This document shows positions 1 to 8,285 of a DNA stretch of 11,501 nucleotides, piece after piece. Every line of letters starts with the position of its first letter. Within the stretch, counting starts at the first letter, position 1. The notes beneath the pieces are model-generated. The model saw only the letters and a list, made by a program, of their open reading frames with translations. It had not been told where the DNA came from and did no database searches. Both the position numbers and the translations under genes were made by a program. The DNA comes from Opitutaceae bacterium. GTDB taxonomy: Bacteria > Verrucomicrobiota > Verrucomicrobiia > Opitutales > Opitutaceae. The stretch covers positions 1 to 11,501 of the forward strand of contig SXZN01000063.1 of assembly GCA_005787865.1 (NCBI GenBank), in the 5' to 3' direction.

Positions 1-936
1 GATGCTTATATCGCGCAGCATGGCGCCGATGTCATTCGGCTCTGGATTGCCTCGCAGGATTTCCGTGATGACATTCCGGTTGATGACGAAATTCTGAAAA
101 ATGTCGGTGAAGCCTATCGGCTATTTCGGAATACTTTTCGTTTCCAACTCTCTAACCTCTTCGACTTTGCCGCGGACCAGAATGCGGTTCCTCTCGCGCA
201 TATGGATCTCCTGGATCGCTGGGCGCTCCACCAAACCGCTGGGCTGATTGCTGAATGCACGAAAGCTTACGACGCCTATGAATTTCACCGCGTCTACCAA
301 CTCTGTAATCAATTTTGTGCGGTAACCCTCTCGGCCACTTATCACGACGTGCTGAAGGATCGTTTGTACACGCTCGGCACTAACCATCCCTTGCGGCGCT
401 CAGCGCAAACCGCCCTCCACCATATTTTCCAAAGTCTCGTGAAGCTGCTGGCCCCCTTCCTCACCTTCACCGCTGATGAAGCCTGGAACTTTGGCACCAC
501 AGGACAGGAATTCTCGCCTGATTCCGTTCACTTGCAGGACTGGCCGACGATTCCCGTCGGCTGGCGCGAGGCCGGCATCGAGTCGGATATGAACACTTTA
601 TTACAGCTCCGCACCAAGGTGAACGAGACGCTCGAGCCCCTGCGCCAAGCCGGCACGATCGGCAAAGCGCTGGATGCGGTCCTGACGGTGACCAGTGCCC
701 CCGACGATCCTTGCTTAGTTGTTGCAGAGAAGCACCGGAGCTTTCTCCCGGAATTATTCATTGTTTCCCACGTTACCCTAGTCCCGCAAGCCGCCAGCAC
801 CTTAAACCTCACCGCTCGACATGCGCGCGAAGACGGTTTAGCTCGCTGCCCGCGCTGCTGGCGGTGGGTGGCCTCTCTAACCCCCTCCGCTGGGGGAGAA
901 ATTTGCCCGCGCTGCACTGAAGCCCTTCAATCTTAA
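1..936 (+). CDS. ileS: Isoleucine-tRNA ligase, C-terminal part (5' end outside window)
   Basis: Cytoplasmic class I aminoacyl-tRNA synthetase that charges tRNA-Ile. The reading frame is open from base 1, and 311 residues are visible before the TAA stop. The first residues (GADVIRLWIASQDFRDD) match the segment just after the KMSKS loop in IleS; the HIGH and KMSKS motifs lie upstream, outside the window. Next comes the helical anticodon-binding domain, with WALHQ near residue 73 and FLTFTADEAWN near 153-163. The protein ends in the zinc-ribbon typical of bacterial IleS: CPRC at residues 283-286 and CPRC at 302-305. All four cysteines are present, so the C-terminus looks intact and functional. 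The stop lies 12 bases before the next gene, which suggests co-transcription with the DksA-like gene and lspA. The Met codon at 202 is internal and not a start. Confidence 0.96.
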   Translation, partial: DAYIAQHGADVIRLWIASQDFRDDIPVDDEILKNVGEAYRLFRNTFRFQLSNLFDFAADQNAVPLAHMDLLDRWALHQTAGLIAECTKAYDAYEFHRVYQLCNQFCAVTLSATYHDVLKDRLYTLGTNHPLRRSAQTALHHIFQSLVKLLAPFLTFTADEAWNFGTTGQEFSPDSVHLQDWPTIPVGWREAGIESDMNTLLQLRTKVNETLEPLRQAGTIGKALDAVLTVTSAPDDPCLVVAEKHRSFLPELFIVSHVTLVPQAASTLNLTARHAREDGLARCPRCWRWVASLTPSAGGEICPRCTEALQS

Positions 937-948
937 CTCACTCCCTTT

Positions 949-1914
949 ATGGCTACCGAGAAAAAGCTCCTGATTAAAAAATCCGTCAAAAAAACCGTCG
1001 CGGCCAAAGCGAAGCAGCCTGCGGCAAAAAAGCTGCCGCAGAAATCAGCCAAGCTCGCCGCCAAGGTTACCCCGCCAAAACCGGCGGTTAAGGCTCCCCT
1101 CGTGGCCAGCAAGAAAGTGCTCGCTCAGGCGAAGGGCAATAAGCCGACCGCCAATGCGACCGAATTGAAGCGCATGATGCTCGAGCGGAAAGTCGCGCCA
1201 AAGGCTATCGCGTTCAGCCTCGATGAGGTTCGCGAAATTGCTAAAAAGAATGAGCACCAAATTGAGAGTGTCGCCAAGACAGGCAAGAGCACCAAATCGA
1301 GCGAAACGGCTAAGCAGGCCGCAAACACGGGAACCTTAAATCATCCCGCTAAACCGCACAAACCGAACCATGTAAAGGCGGCCTCGCTCGCTGATATTTT
1401 AGGCTTCAACCCGAAAAAAGGTAAGCCCCGTGCGGCCATGATCGACGAAAAAGATGTGCCCGACAAGTATCGGCGCTACTATCGCCTACTCTTAGCCCTG
1501 CGGCTCCATGTGCTGGTTCAACTCGGTGAACACACCGAGGATACCCTACTCAAATCTTCCAAAGATGATTCCGGCGATTTGTCCGGTTACGGCCAACATA
1601 TGGCGGATGCGGGAACCGATACCTTCGATCGCGACTTCGCGCTCAGCTTGGTCTCCAACGAGCAAGAGGCCCTCGCTGAAATTGAGGCGGCGATCAAGCG
1701 AGTCCACGCGGGCACCTACGGCATTTGTGAAACCACTTTAAAGCCGATTGCTAAAGATCGTCTGCTCGCGGTCCCCTTCACCCGCTACTCAGCCGAAGCC
1801 AAGAAACAGGTCGAACGCCACTCCCACCGCTCCGTCGAACGCGGCGGTTTATTTGGTGACGGCACGGAAGAGGAAGGCGGCAAGATGCCGCGCGGCGATG
1901 ACGACGGGGAGTAA
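949..1914 (+). CDS. TraR/DksA-family regulator with long Lys/Ala-rich N-terminal tail
   Basis: 321 residues, about twice the length of E. coli DksA. Residues 1-62 hold 18 Lys and 14 Ala and look like a disordered, histone-H1-like basic tail; low complexity continues to about 145. The C-terminal part (about 168-290) resembles DksA: a helical hairpin with an acidic turn (DTFDRD, 224-229), then EALAEIEAAIKRVHAGTYGIC (240-260), the approach to a DksA zinc finger. The DksA tip pattern is DxxDxA; here both Asp are kept and the Ala position is Asp. Of the four zinc cysteines only Cys260 remains: CxxC reads CETT, and the second pair is replaced around FTRYSAEAKK (277-286). Zinc binding of the classic kind is therefore unlikely. 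DksA binds the RNA polymerase secondary channel; whether this protein does so, or binds DNA through its tail, is inference. The acidic C-terminus ends GDDDGE. The ATG is 12 bases after the ileS stop and has no clear Shine-Dalgarno. Confidence 0.88.
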   Translation: MATEKKLLIKKSVKKTVAAKAKQPAAKKLPQKSAKLAAKVTPPKPAVKAPLVASKKVLAQAKGNKPTANATELKRMMLERKVAPKAIAFSLDEVREIAKKNEHQIESVAKTGKSTKSSETAKQAANTGTLNHPAKPHKPNHVKAASLADILGFNPKKGKPRAAMIDEKDVPDKYRRYYRLLLALRLHVLVQLGEHTEDTLLKSSKDDSGDLSGYGQHMADAGTDTFDRDFALSLVSNEQEALAEIEAAIKRVHAGTYGICETTLKPIAKDRLLAVPFTRYSAEAKKQVERHSHRSVERGGLFGDGTEEEGGKMPRGDDDGE

Positions 1915-1940
1915 GCAGCCAGTAGCCAGAATTTCACGCA

Positions 1941-2486
1941 ATGTCGGCGCAGCCTAGTCAGGACAATAACCGCGCGGAACCCGCCGCGCTCTTACTGCGC
2001 GTAATCGGTTATCAGAGATTTTGGCTGTTGGGCGGACTTATTTTAGCCCTCGACCAATTAACAAAATACTGGATCAACACGCGACTTCCCTTGGGTAGTT
2101 ACGGGTCTGCGGGAATCCCCATCTTTCCCGGCTTCTTTAATTTAGTTCACGTCGGCAATACGGGGGCGGCATGGAGTATGTTCGCGGGCCAAAGTACCTT
2201 ACTGGCGTTATTGGCAGCCGCTACGCTGATCGCTATTTTCGCCTGGCGCCGGGCCCTCGGCTTAAGTGAGCCCACGGGCCAATTAATTTTTGGCCTCCTC
2301 TGTGGTGGGATTAGCGGGAATCTTATCGACCGCCTCGTTTATCAATACGTGGTCGATTTCATCGATCTCCACTTTGGAACGTATATCTATCCGACCTTCA
2401 ACGTAGCCGACTCCGCGATCTGCGTGGGAGTTTTTTGGTATATTCTCTGGTCGATCCGGCAGCCAACTCTCGGCCGATCAAAGTAA
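1941..2486 (+). CDS. lspA: Lipoprotein signal peptidase (signal peptidase II)
   Basis: Inner-membrane aspartyl protease that cleaves the signal peptide of prolipoproteins after lipid attachment by Lgt. It has 181 residues, in the usual range for the family. Four hydrophobic segments are visible at about 27-45, 85-102, 113-132 and 156-174. Conserved motifs are present: LDQLTK at 37-42, GNTGAAWSM at 72-80, GNLIDR at 126-131 with catalytic Asp130, VVDFIDLH at 137-144, and FNVAD at 153-157 with catalytic Asp157. The assignment of the catalytic pair follows the mutagenesis known for Bacillus LspA. The gene starts 26 bases after the DksA-like stop on the same strand, so it is probably the third gene of an ileS operon; ileS-lspA adjacency is also common in proteobacteria. 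No Shine-Dalgarno precedes the ATG, and I see no better start nearby. It converges on yicC with 56 bases between the stops. Confidence 0.96.
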   Translation: MSAQPSQDNNRAEPAALLLRVIGYQRFWLLGGLILALDQLTKYWINTRLPLGSYGSAGIPIFPGFFNLVHVGNTGAAWSMFAGQSTLLALLAAATLIAIFAWRRALGLSEPTGQLIFGLLCGGISGNLIDRLVYQYVVDFIDLHFGTYIYPTFNVADSAICVGVFWYILWSIRQPTLGRSK

Positions 2487-2542
2487 GTAGTCCCGCGGTC
2501 CAGCGACGGGGCGCGCATGAATACGCCGTCAATTAGCGCCGC

Positions 2543-3412
2543 TTACTCGACGTTAGCCATTTGCTCCCGGACGCGCTCAAGCTCATTTTTAAACTCAATC
2601 ACCTGACGCGAAACCGCTAGGTCATTAGCTTTACTGCCGATCGTGTGAATTTCTCGCCCAATTTCCTGCAGGATGAATTCAGCTTTTCGGCCCACTTCGC
2701 CCGCCGCGCGAAGCAATTCGATGAACTGAGTGAAATGACTCCGCAGGCGAGTGATTTCTTCCGTCACATCGCACCGATCTGCAAATAAAGCGACCTCCTT
2801 GAGTACGCGCTCGTCGGTAATGTCGAGCGTCAGCTCAAGCTGACGCAGTCGCTGTAACAAGAGATCGCGGTAAGCTACCGGTACGAGCGGCGCCCGTTGC
2901 GCAATCGTCGCAACGGCCGACTGCAGTTTTTCAAAACGCCCCATAAAATCAACCAAGAGCGCCTCGCCCTCGCGGGCGCGCATCGCCGCAAAGCCTCGCA
3001 ACGCCTCGCCCAGCGTCTCTTCGAGGAGCTTGGCAGTAGCTTCATCGGCTGGCAGCTTAGCGCTGGTGCGTTGCGCGTTGGCGATCTGCCATAGCAATTC
3101 ACTCGTGGGGGAAAATTTAATCCCCCGCGCCTGAGCTAGGAGCGCAAGCTGCTCCAGCGTGGTAGCGACCGCCGCCTGATCCCAATCCGCCGTAACTGTA
3201 GATTTTCCCGTTACCTCGACCTCGACATGCACCTTACCGCGGAGGGCCACTTTGCGAACCGCTTCACCCACGCTGGATTCAAAAGTTTGCCATTCATCCG
3301 GCAACTTTAGCGACAAATCGAGCCCACGGCGATTCACCGAGTTGATCTGCACGGTCAAGGTGAGTTTACCGAGTGAAGCGGTCGCCCGCCCATAGCCAGT
3401 CATGGAATTCAT
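2543..3412 (-). CDS. yicC: YicC/YloC-family endoribonuclease
   Basis: 289 residues, full length for the family. It opens with the hallmark SMTGYGRA (3-10), followed by INSVNRRGLDLSLKLP (23-38), the conserved N-terminal YicC domain. REGEALLVD (147-155) lies in the middle. The C-terminal DUF1732 domain contains ADRCDVTEEITRLRSH (211-226) and GRKAEFILQEIGREI (241-255), followed by HTIGSKAND. Family knowledge: E. coli YicC and B. subtilis YloC are reported as endoribonucleases that act on RNA, including small RNA turnover; target and mechanism in this organism are unknown. The gene is last in a minus-strand run after trpB, 155 bases downstream of it, with a possible terminator in between, so co-transcription is uncertain. 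Met4 (ending at 3403) is a possible alternative start; Met1 was chosen because homologues usually begin two or three residues before SMTG or MTG. No clear ribosome binding site. Confidence 0.95.
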   Translation of the reverse strand: MNSMTGYGRATASLGKLTLTVQINSVNRRGLDLSLKLPDEWQTFESSVGEAVRKVALRGKVHVEVEVTGKSTVTADWDQAAVATTLEQLALLAQARGIKFSPTSELLWQIANAQRTSAKLPADEATAKLLEETLGEALRGFAAMRAREGEALLVDFMGRFEKLQSAVATIAQRAPLVPVAYRDLLLQRLRQLELTLDITDERVLKEVALFADRCDVTEEITRLRSHFTQFIELLRAAGEVGRKAEFILQEIGREIHTIGSKANDLAVSRQVIEFKNELERVREQMANVE

Positions 3413-3510
3413 GATCGGGAGTAACGGCTAACCGGGGTCCAGAGGCAAGACCAGGCCACCCCTTACGCAAATTTCAAGGCCGGCCGAGTTGCTAAGGGAG
3501 CCACGCGATC

Positions 3511-3554
3511 AAAAAGCCCACAGCAGAGAACACGCATCCGATCAGTCGGGCCTA
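3511..3554 (-). terminator. Possible weak intrinsic terminator after trpB
   Basis: Read on the minus strand, 13 bases after the trpB stop, AGGCCC pairs with GGGCTT (six pairs, one of them G-U). The gap between the arms is about 32 bases, and a nested CCGA/TCGG hairpin falls at its start. The 3' arm runs directly into a TTTTT tract (3511-3515 on the plus strand). The long loop makes it weak. If active, it would separate trpB from yicC. Based on visible pairing only; no free energy was calculated. Confidence 0.25.
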
Positions 3555-3567
3555 AAATTCACCCTAA

Positions 3568-4815
3568 CTATTTGCTCGCCGCGAGGAGCGCGGCAACTTG
3601 TTGGACATCCTTGTCGCCGCGCCCGCTGAGATTAATCACCAAAATTTGGTCCGGCTTCATCTCCTTGGCGCGCTTTAGACCATAAACTAAAGCGTGCGTG
3701 GACTCGAGTGCGGGGATAATCCCCTCCAAGCGGGAGCAAAGCTGAAAAGCGGCCATAACCTCATCATCGGTGGCATAAGCGTAACCAATCCGGCCCTGGT
3801 CACGATAATAAGCGTGCTCAGGTCCGATGGCCGCATAGTCCAGCCCGGCGCTAACTGAGTGCGTCAACTCAATCTGGCCGTCAGAATTTTGCAAAATGTA
3901 AGTCTTACTGCCCTGCAATACGCCGAGCTTGCCCCCTTCAAATCGGGCGGCGTGTTCGCCGCGCACAATGCCGCGTCCGCCGGCTTCGACGCCGGTTAAT
4001 TTGACTGCTTTATCTTCAAGAAAATCAAAAAAACAGCCCATCGCATTACTCCCTCCACCAACACAGGCCACCAATTCATCGGGGAGACGCCCTTCGCGTG
4101 CTAGAAGTTGCGCGCGCAATTCCCGACCAATCACGCGGTGAAAATCTCGCACCATCGTTGGATACGGGTGCGATCCGAGCGCAGAGCCCAGAATGTAGTG
4201 GGTATCGCGAACATTGGTGACCCAATCGCGCATCGCCTCATTAACGGCATCTTTGAGCGTCTTCTGACCCGCTTCAACGGCGACGACCTGAGCGCCCATC
4301 AAGCGCATCCGAAAAACATTCAAGGCTTGGCGCGCCATATCGACCGAGCCCATGTAAACCGTGCATTCTAGGCCGAATTTTGCACATACGGCCGCGGTCG
4401 CTACGCCGTGCTGGCCCGCTCCGGTCTCGGCAATAATTCTTTTTTTACCCATCCGCTTCGCGAGCAAAGCCTGGCCGAGCGCGTTATTAATTTTATGTGC
4501 GCCGGTGTGCAGGAGATCCTCCCGCTTAAAATATATTTTCGCGCCGCCACAATGCTGCGTCAGCCGCTCCGCTAAATAAAGCTCCGTAGGACGTCCCGCG
4601 AATTCCTTGAGATGATGAGCCAACTCATTCTGAAAAACTGGATCTTCCCGGGCCTGCTCATAGACCGCCGTAAGTTCAGCCAGCGCGGTCATGAGAGTTT
4701 CAGGGACAAAAACGCCGCCGTAAGGCCCGAAGTGTCCGGCGGCATCCGGCAAGTGCGCGGGGCCCTGGGGTGGAGGCAAAACACCGGTCGAGGTCGTTGG
4801 GCTAGTCGAGGACAT
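3568..4815 (-). CDS. trpB: Tryptophan synthase beta chain
   Basis: PLP enzyme that condenses indole with L-serine to give L-tryptophan, normally in an alpha2-beta2 complex with TrpA. 415 residues, normal for TrpB1 plus a short Pro/Ser/Thr-rich leader (1-22). Key sites: FGPYGGVFVPETL (29-41); HTGAHKINN with the PLP-binding Lys108; AETGAGQHG (129-137) with catalytic Glu130; GGGSNAMG (253-260), the phosphate-binding loop; and NLSGRGDKD (395-403) with Ser397 at the position that contacts the PLP ring nitrogen. All expected residues are present, so the enzyme should be active. TrpA, TrpC and TrpF are not beside it: upstream is acnA (124 bases away), downstream yicC. Tryptophan genes are therefore at least partly dispersed here, unless trpA lies elsewhere. 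There is no clear Shine-Dalgarno; the bases before the ATG (CATCTCGTTTAC) are pyrimidine-rich. I recognised no trp leader peptide or attenuator upstream. Confidence 0.97.
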   Translation of the reverse strand: MSSTSPTTSTGVLPPPQGPAHLPDAAGHFGPYGGVFVPETLMTALAELTAVYEQAREDPVFQNELAHHLKEFAGRPTELYLAERLTQHCGGAKIYFKREDLLHTGAHKINNALGQALLAKRMGKKRIIAETGAGQHGVATAAVCAKFGLECTVYMGSVDMARQALNVFRMRLMGAQVVAVEAGQKTLKDAVNEAMRDWVTNVRDTHYILGSALGSHPYPTMVRDFHRVIGRELRAQLLAREGRLPDELVACVGGGSNAMGCFFDFLEDKAVKLTGVEAGGRGIVRGEHAARFEGGKLGVLQGSKTYILQNSDGQIELTHSVSAGLDYAAIGPEHAYYRDQGRIGYAYATDDEVMAAFQLCSRLEGIIPALESTHALVYGLKRAKEMKPDQILVINLSGRGDKDVQQVAALLAASK

Positions 4816-4939
4816 GTAAACGAGATGATGGTGACTAAAGGGGTGAACGCAAACGGGATTTGTCCGGGACCAGCGCGCGGCTAGGTAGTGCCGCTAGCGA
4901 CCGCGGTGGACACGGGGATAATCCGGCCACCTGATCCTA

Positions 4940-7618
4940 TTAATTTTTCGCTACAATCTGTCGCAGCACGTAGGGCAAAATTCCACCGTGTTGATAATAC
5001 TCAATTTCGATTGGCGTATCGATGCGACACCGCACGGCAACATTTTCTACCGTACCATCTCGCCGCGTAATTTTAAGATTCAGATCTTGCTGCGGTTTGA
5101 TCGCCGCGGTCAGACCCACGACGTCGTAACTTTCCGTGCCATCAAGCTTGAGAGTTTGCGCCGTGGTGCCCTCCTTGAATTGCAGAGGTAAGACCCCCAT
5201 GCCGACTAAGTTCGAACGATGAATCCGCTCAAAGCTTTGCGCCACGACGACTTTCACCCCGAGCAAGTTGGTGCCCTTCGCCGCCCAATCCCGCGACGAA
5301 CCCGTGCCGTATTCTTGGCCAGCGAGGATGATGAGCGGTGTGCCCGCTTTCTGGTAAGCCATCGAGGCATCGTAGATGGAGGTTTTAGCGCCATCCGGCC
5401 CAATGGTATTCCCCCCCTCTTCACCACCTAACATCAGATTTTTAATGCGGACGTTCGCAAACGTCCCACGCGTCATCACGCGATCATTGCCGCGGCGTGA
5501 GCCGTAGCTGTTAAAATTCTCGAATGTGACGCCGTTCGCCAGTAAGTATTGGCCTGCCGGCGAATTCTTCTTAATCGCGCCCGCTGGTGAAATATGGTCG
5601 GTCGTTACGCTATCGCCAAAAATACCGAGAGCGCGGGCGCCTTTAATTTCGGCGATCCGCCCCGGCTGCATCGCAAAATGTGTGAAAAACGGCGGCTCCT
5701 GAATATAAGTGGAAGCAGCCTCAAAAGCGTAGACCTTGCCCGCGGTCGCAGGGATTTCATTCCATTTTGGATTTTGCGCCGCAAAATCAGTGTAGAGTCG
5801 ACGGAAGACTTCTGGTTTGAGCGCCGCCGCCATCTGGTCGCGCACCTCCTGCAGCGTTGGCCATAAATCTTTAAGATAAACATTCGCCCCGGCCTGGTCT
5901 TGCCCAATCGGTTCATGGGCCATGTCGATATCAACTCGCCCGGCGAGCGCGAAAGCCACGACGAGGGGCGGCGACATCAAGAAATTAGCCTTAATATTTT
6001 GATGCACGCGGGCCTCAAAATTACGATTACCGGAAAGCACCGAGGCCGCCACGAGGTCGTGCTTAACCACCGCCTCCTCAATGGGGGCCGCGAGAGGTCC
6101 AGAATTGCCGATGCAAGTGGTGCAACCGTAGCCGACCGTCTGGAAGCCGAGTTGGTCGAGATAAGGGGTCAGGCCCGTCTTATTAAGGTAATCGGTCACC
6201 ACCCGTGAGCCAGGCGCCAGTGAAGACTTTACCGCCGGATTTACCTTGAGGCCCTTGGCAACCGCCTTTTTCGCCAGTAAACCAGCTGCGAGCATCACGC
6301 TCGGGTTAGAAGTATTAGTGCAGCTCGTGATGGCCGCGATTAGGACCGAACCATGGCCAACCTTCTGACCGTTCACTTGAGCGCTGACGGTCGCGAAATC
6401 TTCGGCTTTTTTGCCAAAGCCAGCTTCGGTGATGGGCTTAGAGAAGGAGCTGATAAATTCCTGCTTAAGGTTTTTTAACTCAATGCGATCTTGCGGCCGT
6501 TTCGGACCAGCGACACTCGGCACCACGGCGCTGAGGTCGAGTTCGATGACCTGCGAGTAATCAATGGCTCCCCGCGCGGGAATACCCCACAGGCCCTGCG
6601 CTTTATAATAGGCTTCGTAGGTGGCTATCTGGGCCTCCGTTCGTCCCGTCGCCCGCAGGAAATTGCTGCACTCTTCATCAATGGGGAAGAAGCCCATCGT
6701 GGCGCCGTATTCTGGCGCCATATTGGCAATCATCGCGCGATCGACCACTGGTAGCGCCGCAGCGCCGGGGCCATAAAATTCGACGAACTTGCCGACCACC
6801 TTGGCCTTGCGCATCACCTGCGTAACGGTCAGCGCGAGATCGGTTGCGGTCACCCCTTCCTTGAGTGCGCCGGTCAGATAGACGCCTACCACATCAGGCG
6901 TGAGAAAATAAACGGGCTGACCAAGCATGCCGGCTTCCGCTTCAATTCCGCCAACGCCCCAACCCACGATGCCAAGGCCATTAATCATGGTCGTATGCGA
7001 ATCGGTGCCGACGAGCGTATCAGGATAGTAGACGTCACCTTGGCTGAGCACGCCTTGCGCGAGATATTCAAGATTCACTTGATGCACGATGCCGATGCCG
7101 GGAGGCACCACCTTGAAAGTTTCGAAGGCCTGCATGCCCCATTTTAAAAACTGATAGCGCTCACGATTGCGGGTAAATTCCAAGTCAAGATTCTGGGCGA
7201 GGGCCGTGGCACTACCGGAGAAATCGACTTGCACCGAGTGGTCCACGACGAGGTCAACCGGCACGAGCGGTTCAATAATTTTAGGATTCTTGCCCAACTT
7301 AGCGACCGCCGAGCGCATCGCGGCCAAATCAACGAGCAAGGGCACTCCCGTAAAATCCTGGAGCACAATCCGCGCGACCACGAAGGGAATTTCGGCGATC
7401 CGAGGCTCCGTGGGTTTCCACGCCGCGAGTTCGCGGATATTTGACTCCAAGACGCGCTGCCCATCGCAGTTCCGCAACACGGCCTCAAGGACGAGGCGAA
7501 TGCTCACCGGTAAACGAGCGATCGGGAAACCCGCTTTCTCAAGTGCCGGCAACGAGTAGAAGCGCTTGCCGCTGGCAAAAGTTTGTAAGGTATTAAACGG
7601 ATTAAGCTGATTACTCAT
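4940..7618 (-). CDS. acnA: Aconitate hydratase A (4Fe-4S)
   Basis: Interconverts citrate and isocitrate through cis-aconitate in the TCA cycle. 892 residues, the normal length for the AcnA/IRP1 type; the domain order and motifs exclude AcnB and LeuC. Visible landmarks: LVPVDLVVDHSVQVD (118-132); GTDSHTTMINGLGIVGWGVG (204-223); TSCTNTSNPSVM (431-442) with cluster ligand Cys433; GYGCTTCIGNSGPL (496-509) with cluster ligands Cys499 and Cys502; GDSVTTDHISPAG (668-680); and EYGTGSSRDWAAKG (769-782), where Ser774 and Arg776 match the catalytic Ser642 and Arg644 of pig aconitase. The enzyme looks complete. It lies 97 bases downstream of the peroxiredoxin gene on the same strand and may be co-transcribed with it; a peroxide scavenger beside an oxidant-sensitive Fe-S enzyme makes sense but is inference. 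Upstream bases (TTAGAG, then an AT-rich spacer) give at best a weak Shine-Dalgarno. Confidence 0.97.
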   Translation of the reverse strand: MSNQLNPFNTLQTFASGKRFYSLPALEKAGFPIARLPVSIRLVLEAVLRNCDGQRVLESNIRELAAWKPTEPRIAEIPFVVARIVLQDFTGVPLLVDLAAMRSAVAKLGKNPKIIEPLVPVDLVVDHSVQVDFSGSATALAQNLDLEFTRNRERYQFLKWGMQAFETFKVVPPGIGIVHQVNLEYLAQGVLSQGDVYYPDTLVGTDSHTTMINGLGIVGWGVGGIEAEAGMLGQPVYFLTPDVVGVYLTGALKEGVTATDLALTVTQVMRKAKVVGKFVEFYGPGAAALPVVDRAMIANMAPEYGATMGFFPIDEECSNFLRATGRTEAQIATYEAYYKAQGLWGIPARGAIDYSQVIELDLSAVVPSVAGPKRPQDRIELKNLKQEFISSFSKPITEAGFGKKAEDFATVSAQVNGQKVGHGSVLIAAITSCTNTSNPSVMLAAGLLAKKAVAKGLKVNPAVKSSLAPGSRVVTDYLNKTGLTPYLDQLGFQTVGYGCTTCIGNSGPLAAPIEEAVVKHDLVAASVLSGNRNFEARVHQNIKANFLMSPPLVVAFALAGRVDIDMAHEPIGQDQAGANVYLKDLWPTLQEVRDQMAAALKPEVFRRLYTDFAAQNPKWNEIPATAGKVYAFEAASTYIQEPPFFTHFAMQPGRIAEIKGARALGIFGDSVTTDHISPAGAIKKNSPAGQYLLANGVTFENFNSYGSRRGNDRVMTRGTFANVRIKNLMLGGEEGGNTIGPDGAKTSIYDASMAYQKAGTPLIILAGQEYGTGSSRDWAAKGTNLLGVKVVVAQSFERIHRSNLVGMGVLPLQFKEGTTAQTLKLDGTESYDVVGLTAAIKPQQDLNLKITRRDGTVENVAVRCRIDTPIEIEYYQHGGILPYVLRQIVAKN

Positions 7619-7715
7619 GAAAAATTACTCTAAGCGGATGACGGAAGCGGATAAGGGACGAGCTGCGGGCTGGCTAGAATCAAGCAGCGCAAACCAGCAG
7701 GCTCGGCCCTAAAAA

Positions 7716-8189
7716 TTACTGGGCCAGGGCGGCTTTAACGGCAGCAAAGTTTGGTAAATCCTTCGGGGTCGCGGTCTGCTCCGCATATTTTACCACCCCA
7801 TCCTTGCCGATAACGAAGGCCGCGCGTGCGGAAGTATCACCCACGCCAGCGAGCATCGGGAAGACCACATCATAAGCCTTCGTAGTCGTTTTATTAAGGT
7901 CGCTGACGATCGTGACCGTAATTTTATTAGCTTTCGCCCAAGCTTCTTGAGCGAAGGGACTGTCTACACTGATCGCTATCACGTCGGCCCCGAGACTGGC
8001 GTAGGCCGATAAGCCACTGGTGATATCGCACATTTCTTGAGTGCAGACCCCCGTGAAGGCTAAGGGGAAGAAAAGGAGCACGGTCTGCTTCTGGCCGAAA
8101 TTAGCACTGAGCGTGATATCTTTAAGACCATCAGCGGCTTTGGACTTAAGGGTGAAATCTGGGGCTTTGGAACCGATGGCAATAGGCAT
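7716..8189 (-). CDS. Peroxiredoxin (AhpC/TSA family, CxxxxC type)
   Basis: Cytosolic thiol peroxidase that reduces hydrogen or organic peroxides. With the start at 8189 it has 157 residues and begins MPIAIGSKAPDFTL, as peroxiredoxins do; the open frame extends 31 codons further upstream, but that stretch has no family resemblance. The active-site loop FFPLAFTGVCTQEMC (40-54) contains the PxxxTxxC motif with Pro42, Thr46 and peroxidatic Cys49. Cys54 lies five residues later, the spacing used for the resolving cysteine in many PrxQ/BCP proteins; the FFPLAFTG wording is closer to AhpE-like enzymes, so the subfamily is left open. Arg122 in ARAAFVIGKDG fits the conserved active-site arginine. No signal peptide. 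It is the first gene of the minus-strand run toward acnA and is divergent from tyrS. The bases before the ATG (CCGCTTCTCT) are pyrimidine-rich with no Shine-Dalgarno. Confidence 0.93.
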   Translation of the reverse strand: MPIAIGSKAPDFTLKSKAADGLKDITLSANFGQKQTVLLFFPLAFTGVCTQEMCDITSGLSAYASLGADVIAISVDSPFAQEAWAKANKITVTIVSDLNKTTTKAYDVVFPMLAGVGDTSARAAFVIGKDGVVKYAEQTATPKDLPNFAAVKAALAQ

Positions 8190-8285
8190 AGAGAAGCGGA
8201 TTAATGAATTATGGTTGAACGACGGCGACCCGTCGGGTGGAAGAAAAGTACTAATACCACCCACCTCTGGCCGGCAACCCATTTT

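Noticed and set aside
528..917. 129-codon minus-strand frame inside ileS
   Set aside because: Antisense shadow of the conserved ileS C-terminus; Arg/Ser-rich composition typical of an off-frame translation.
2505..2530. GACGG/CCGTC hairpin between lspA and yicC
   Set aside because: Five pairs plus a bulge and no T run on either strand; too weak to call a terminator.
4877..4931. Hairpins GCGGC/GCCGC and GGTGG/CCACC between acnA and trpB
   Set aside because: Short stems with no T run and no leader peptide rich in Trp codons, so neither a terminator nor a trp attenuator can be supported.
5605..5934. 109-codon frame overlapping acnA
   Set aside because: Alternative frame of acnA on the same strand; Arg-rich and with no recognisable motif.
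8190..8282. 31-residue N-terminal extension of the peroxiredoxin
   Set aside because: No similarity to peroxiredoxins, no signal-peptide pattern, and it covers a hairpin-containing spacer. The Met at 8189 gives a canonical start.
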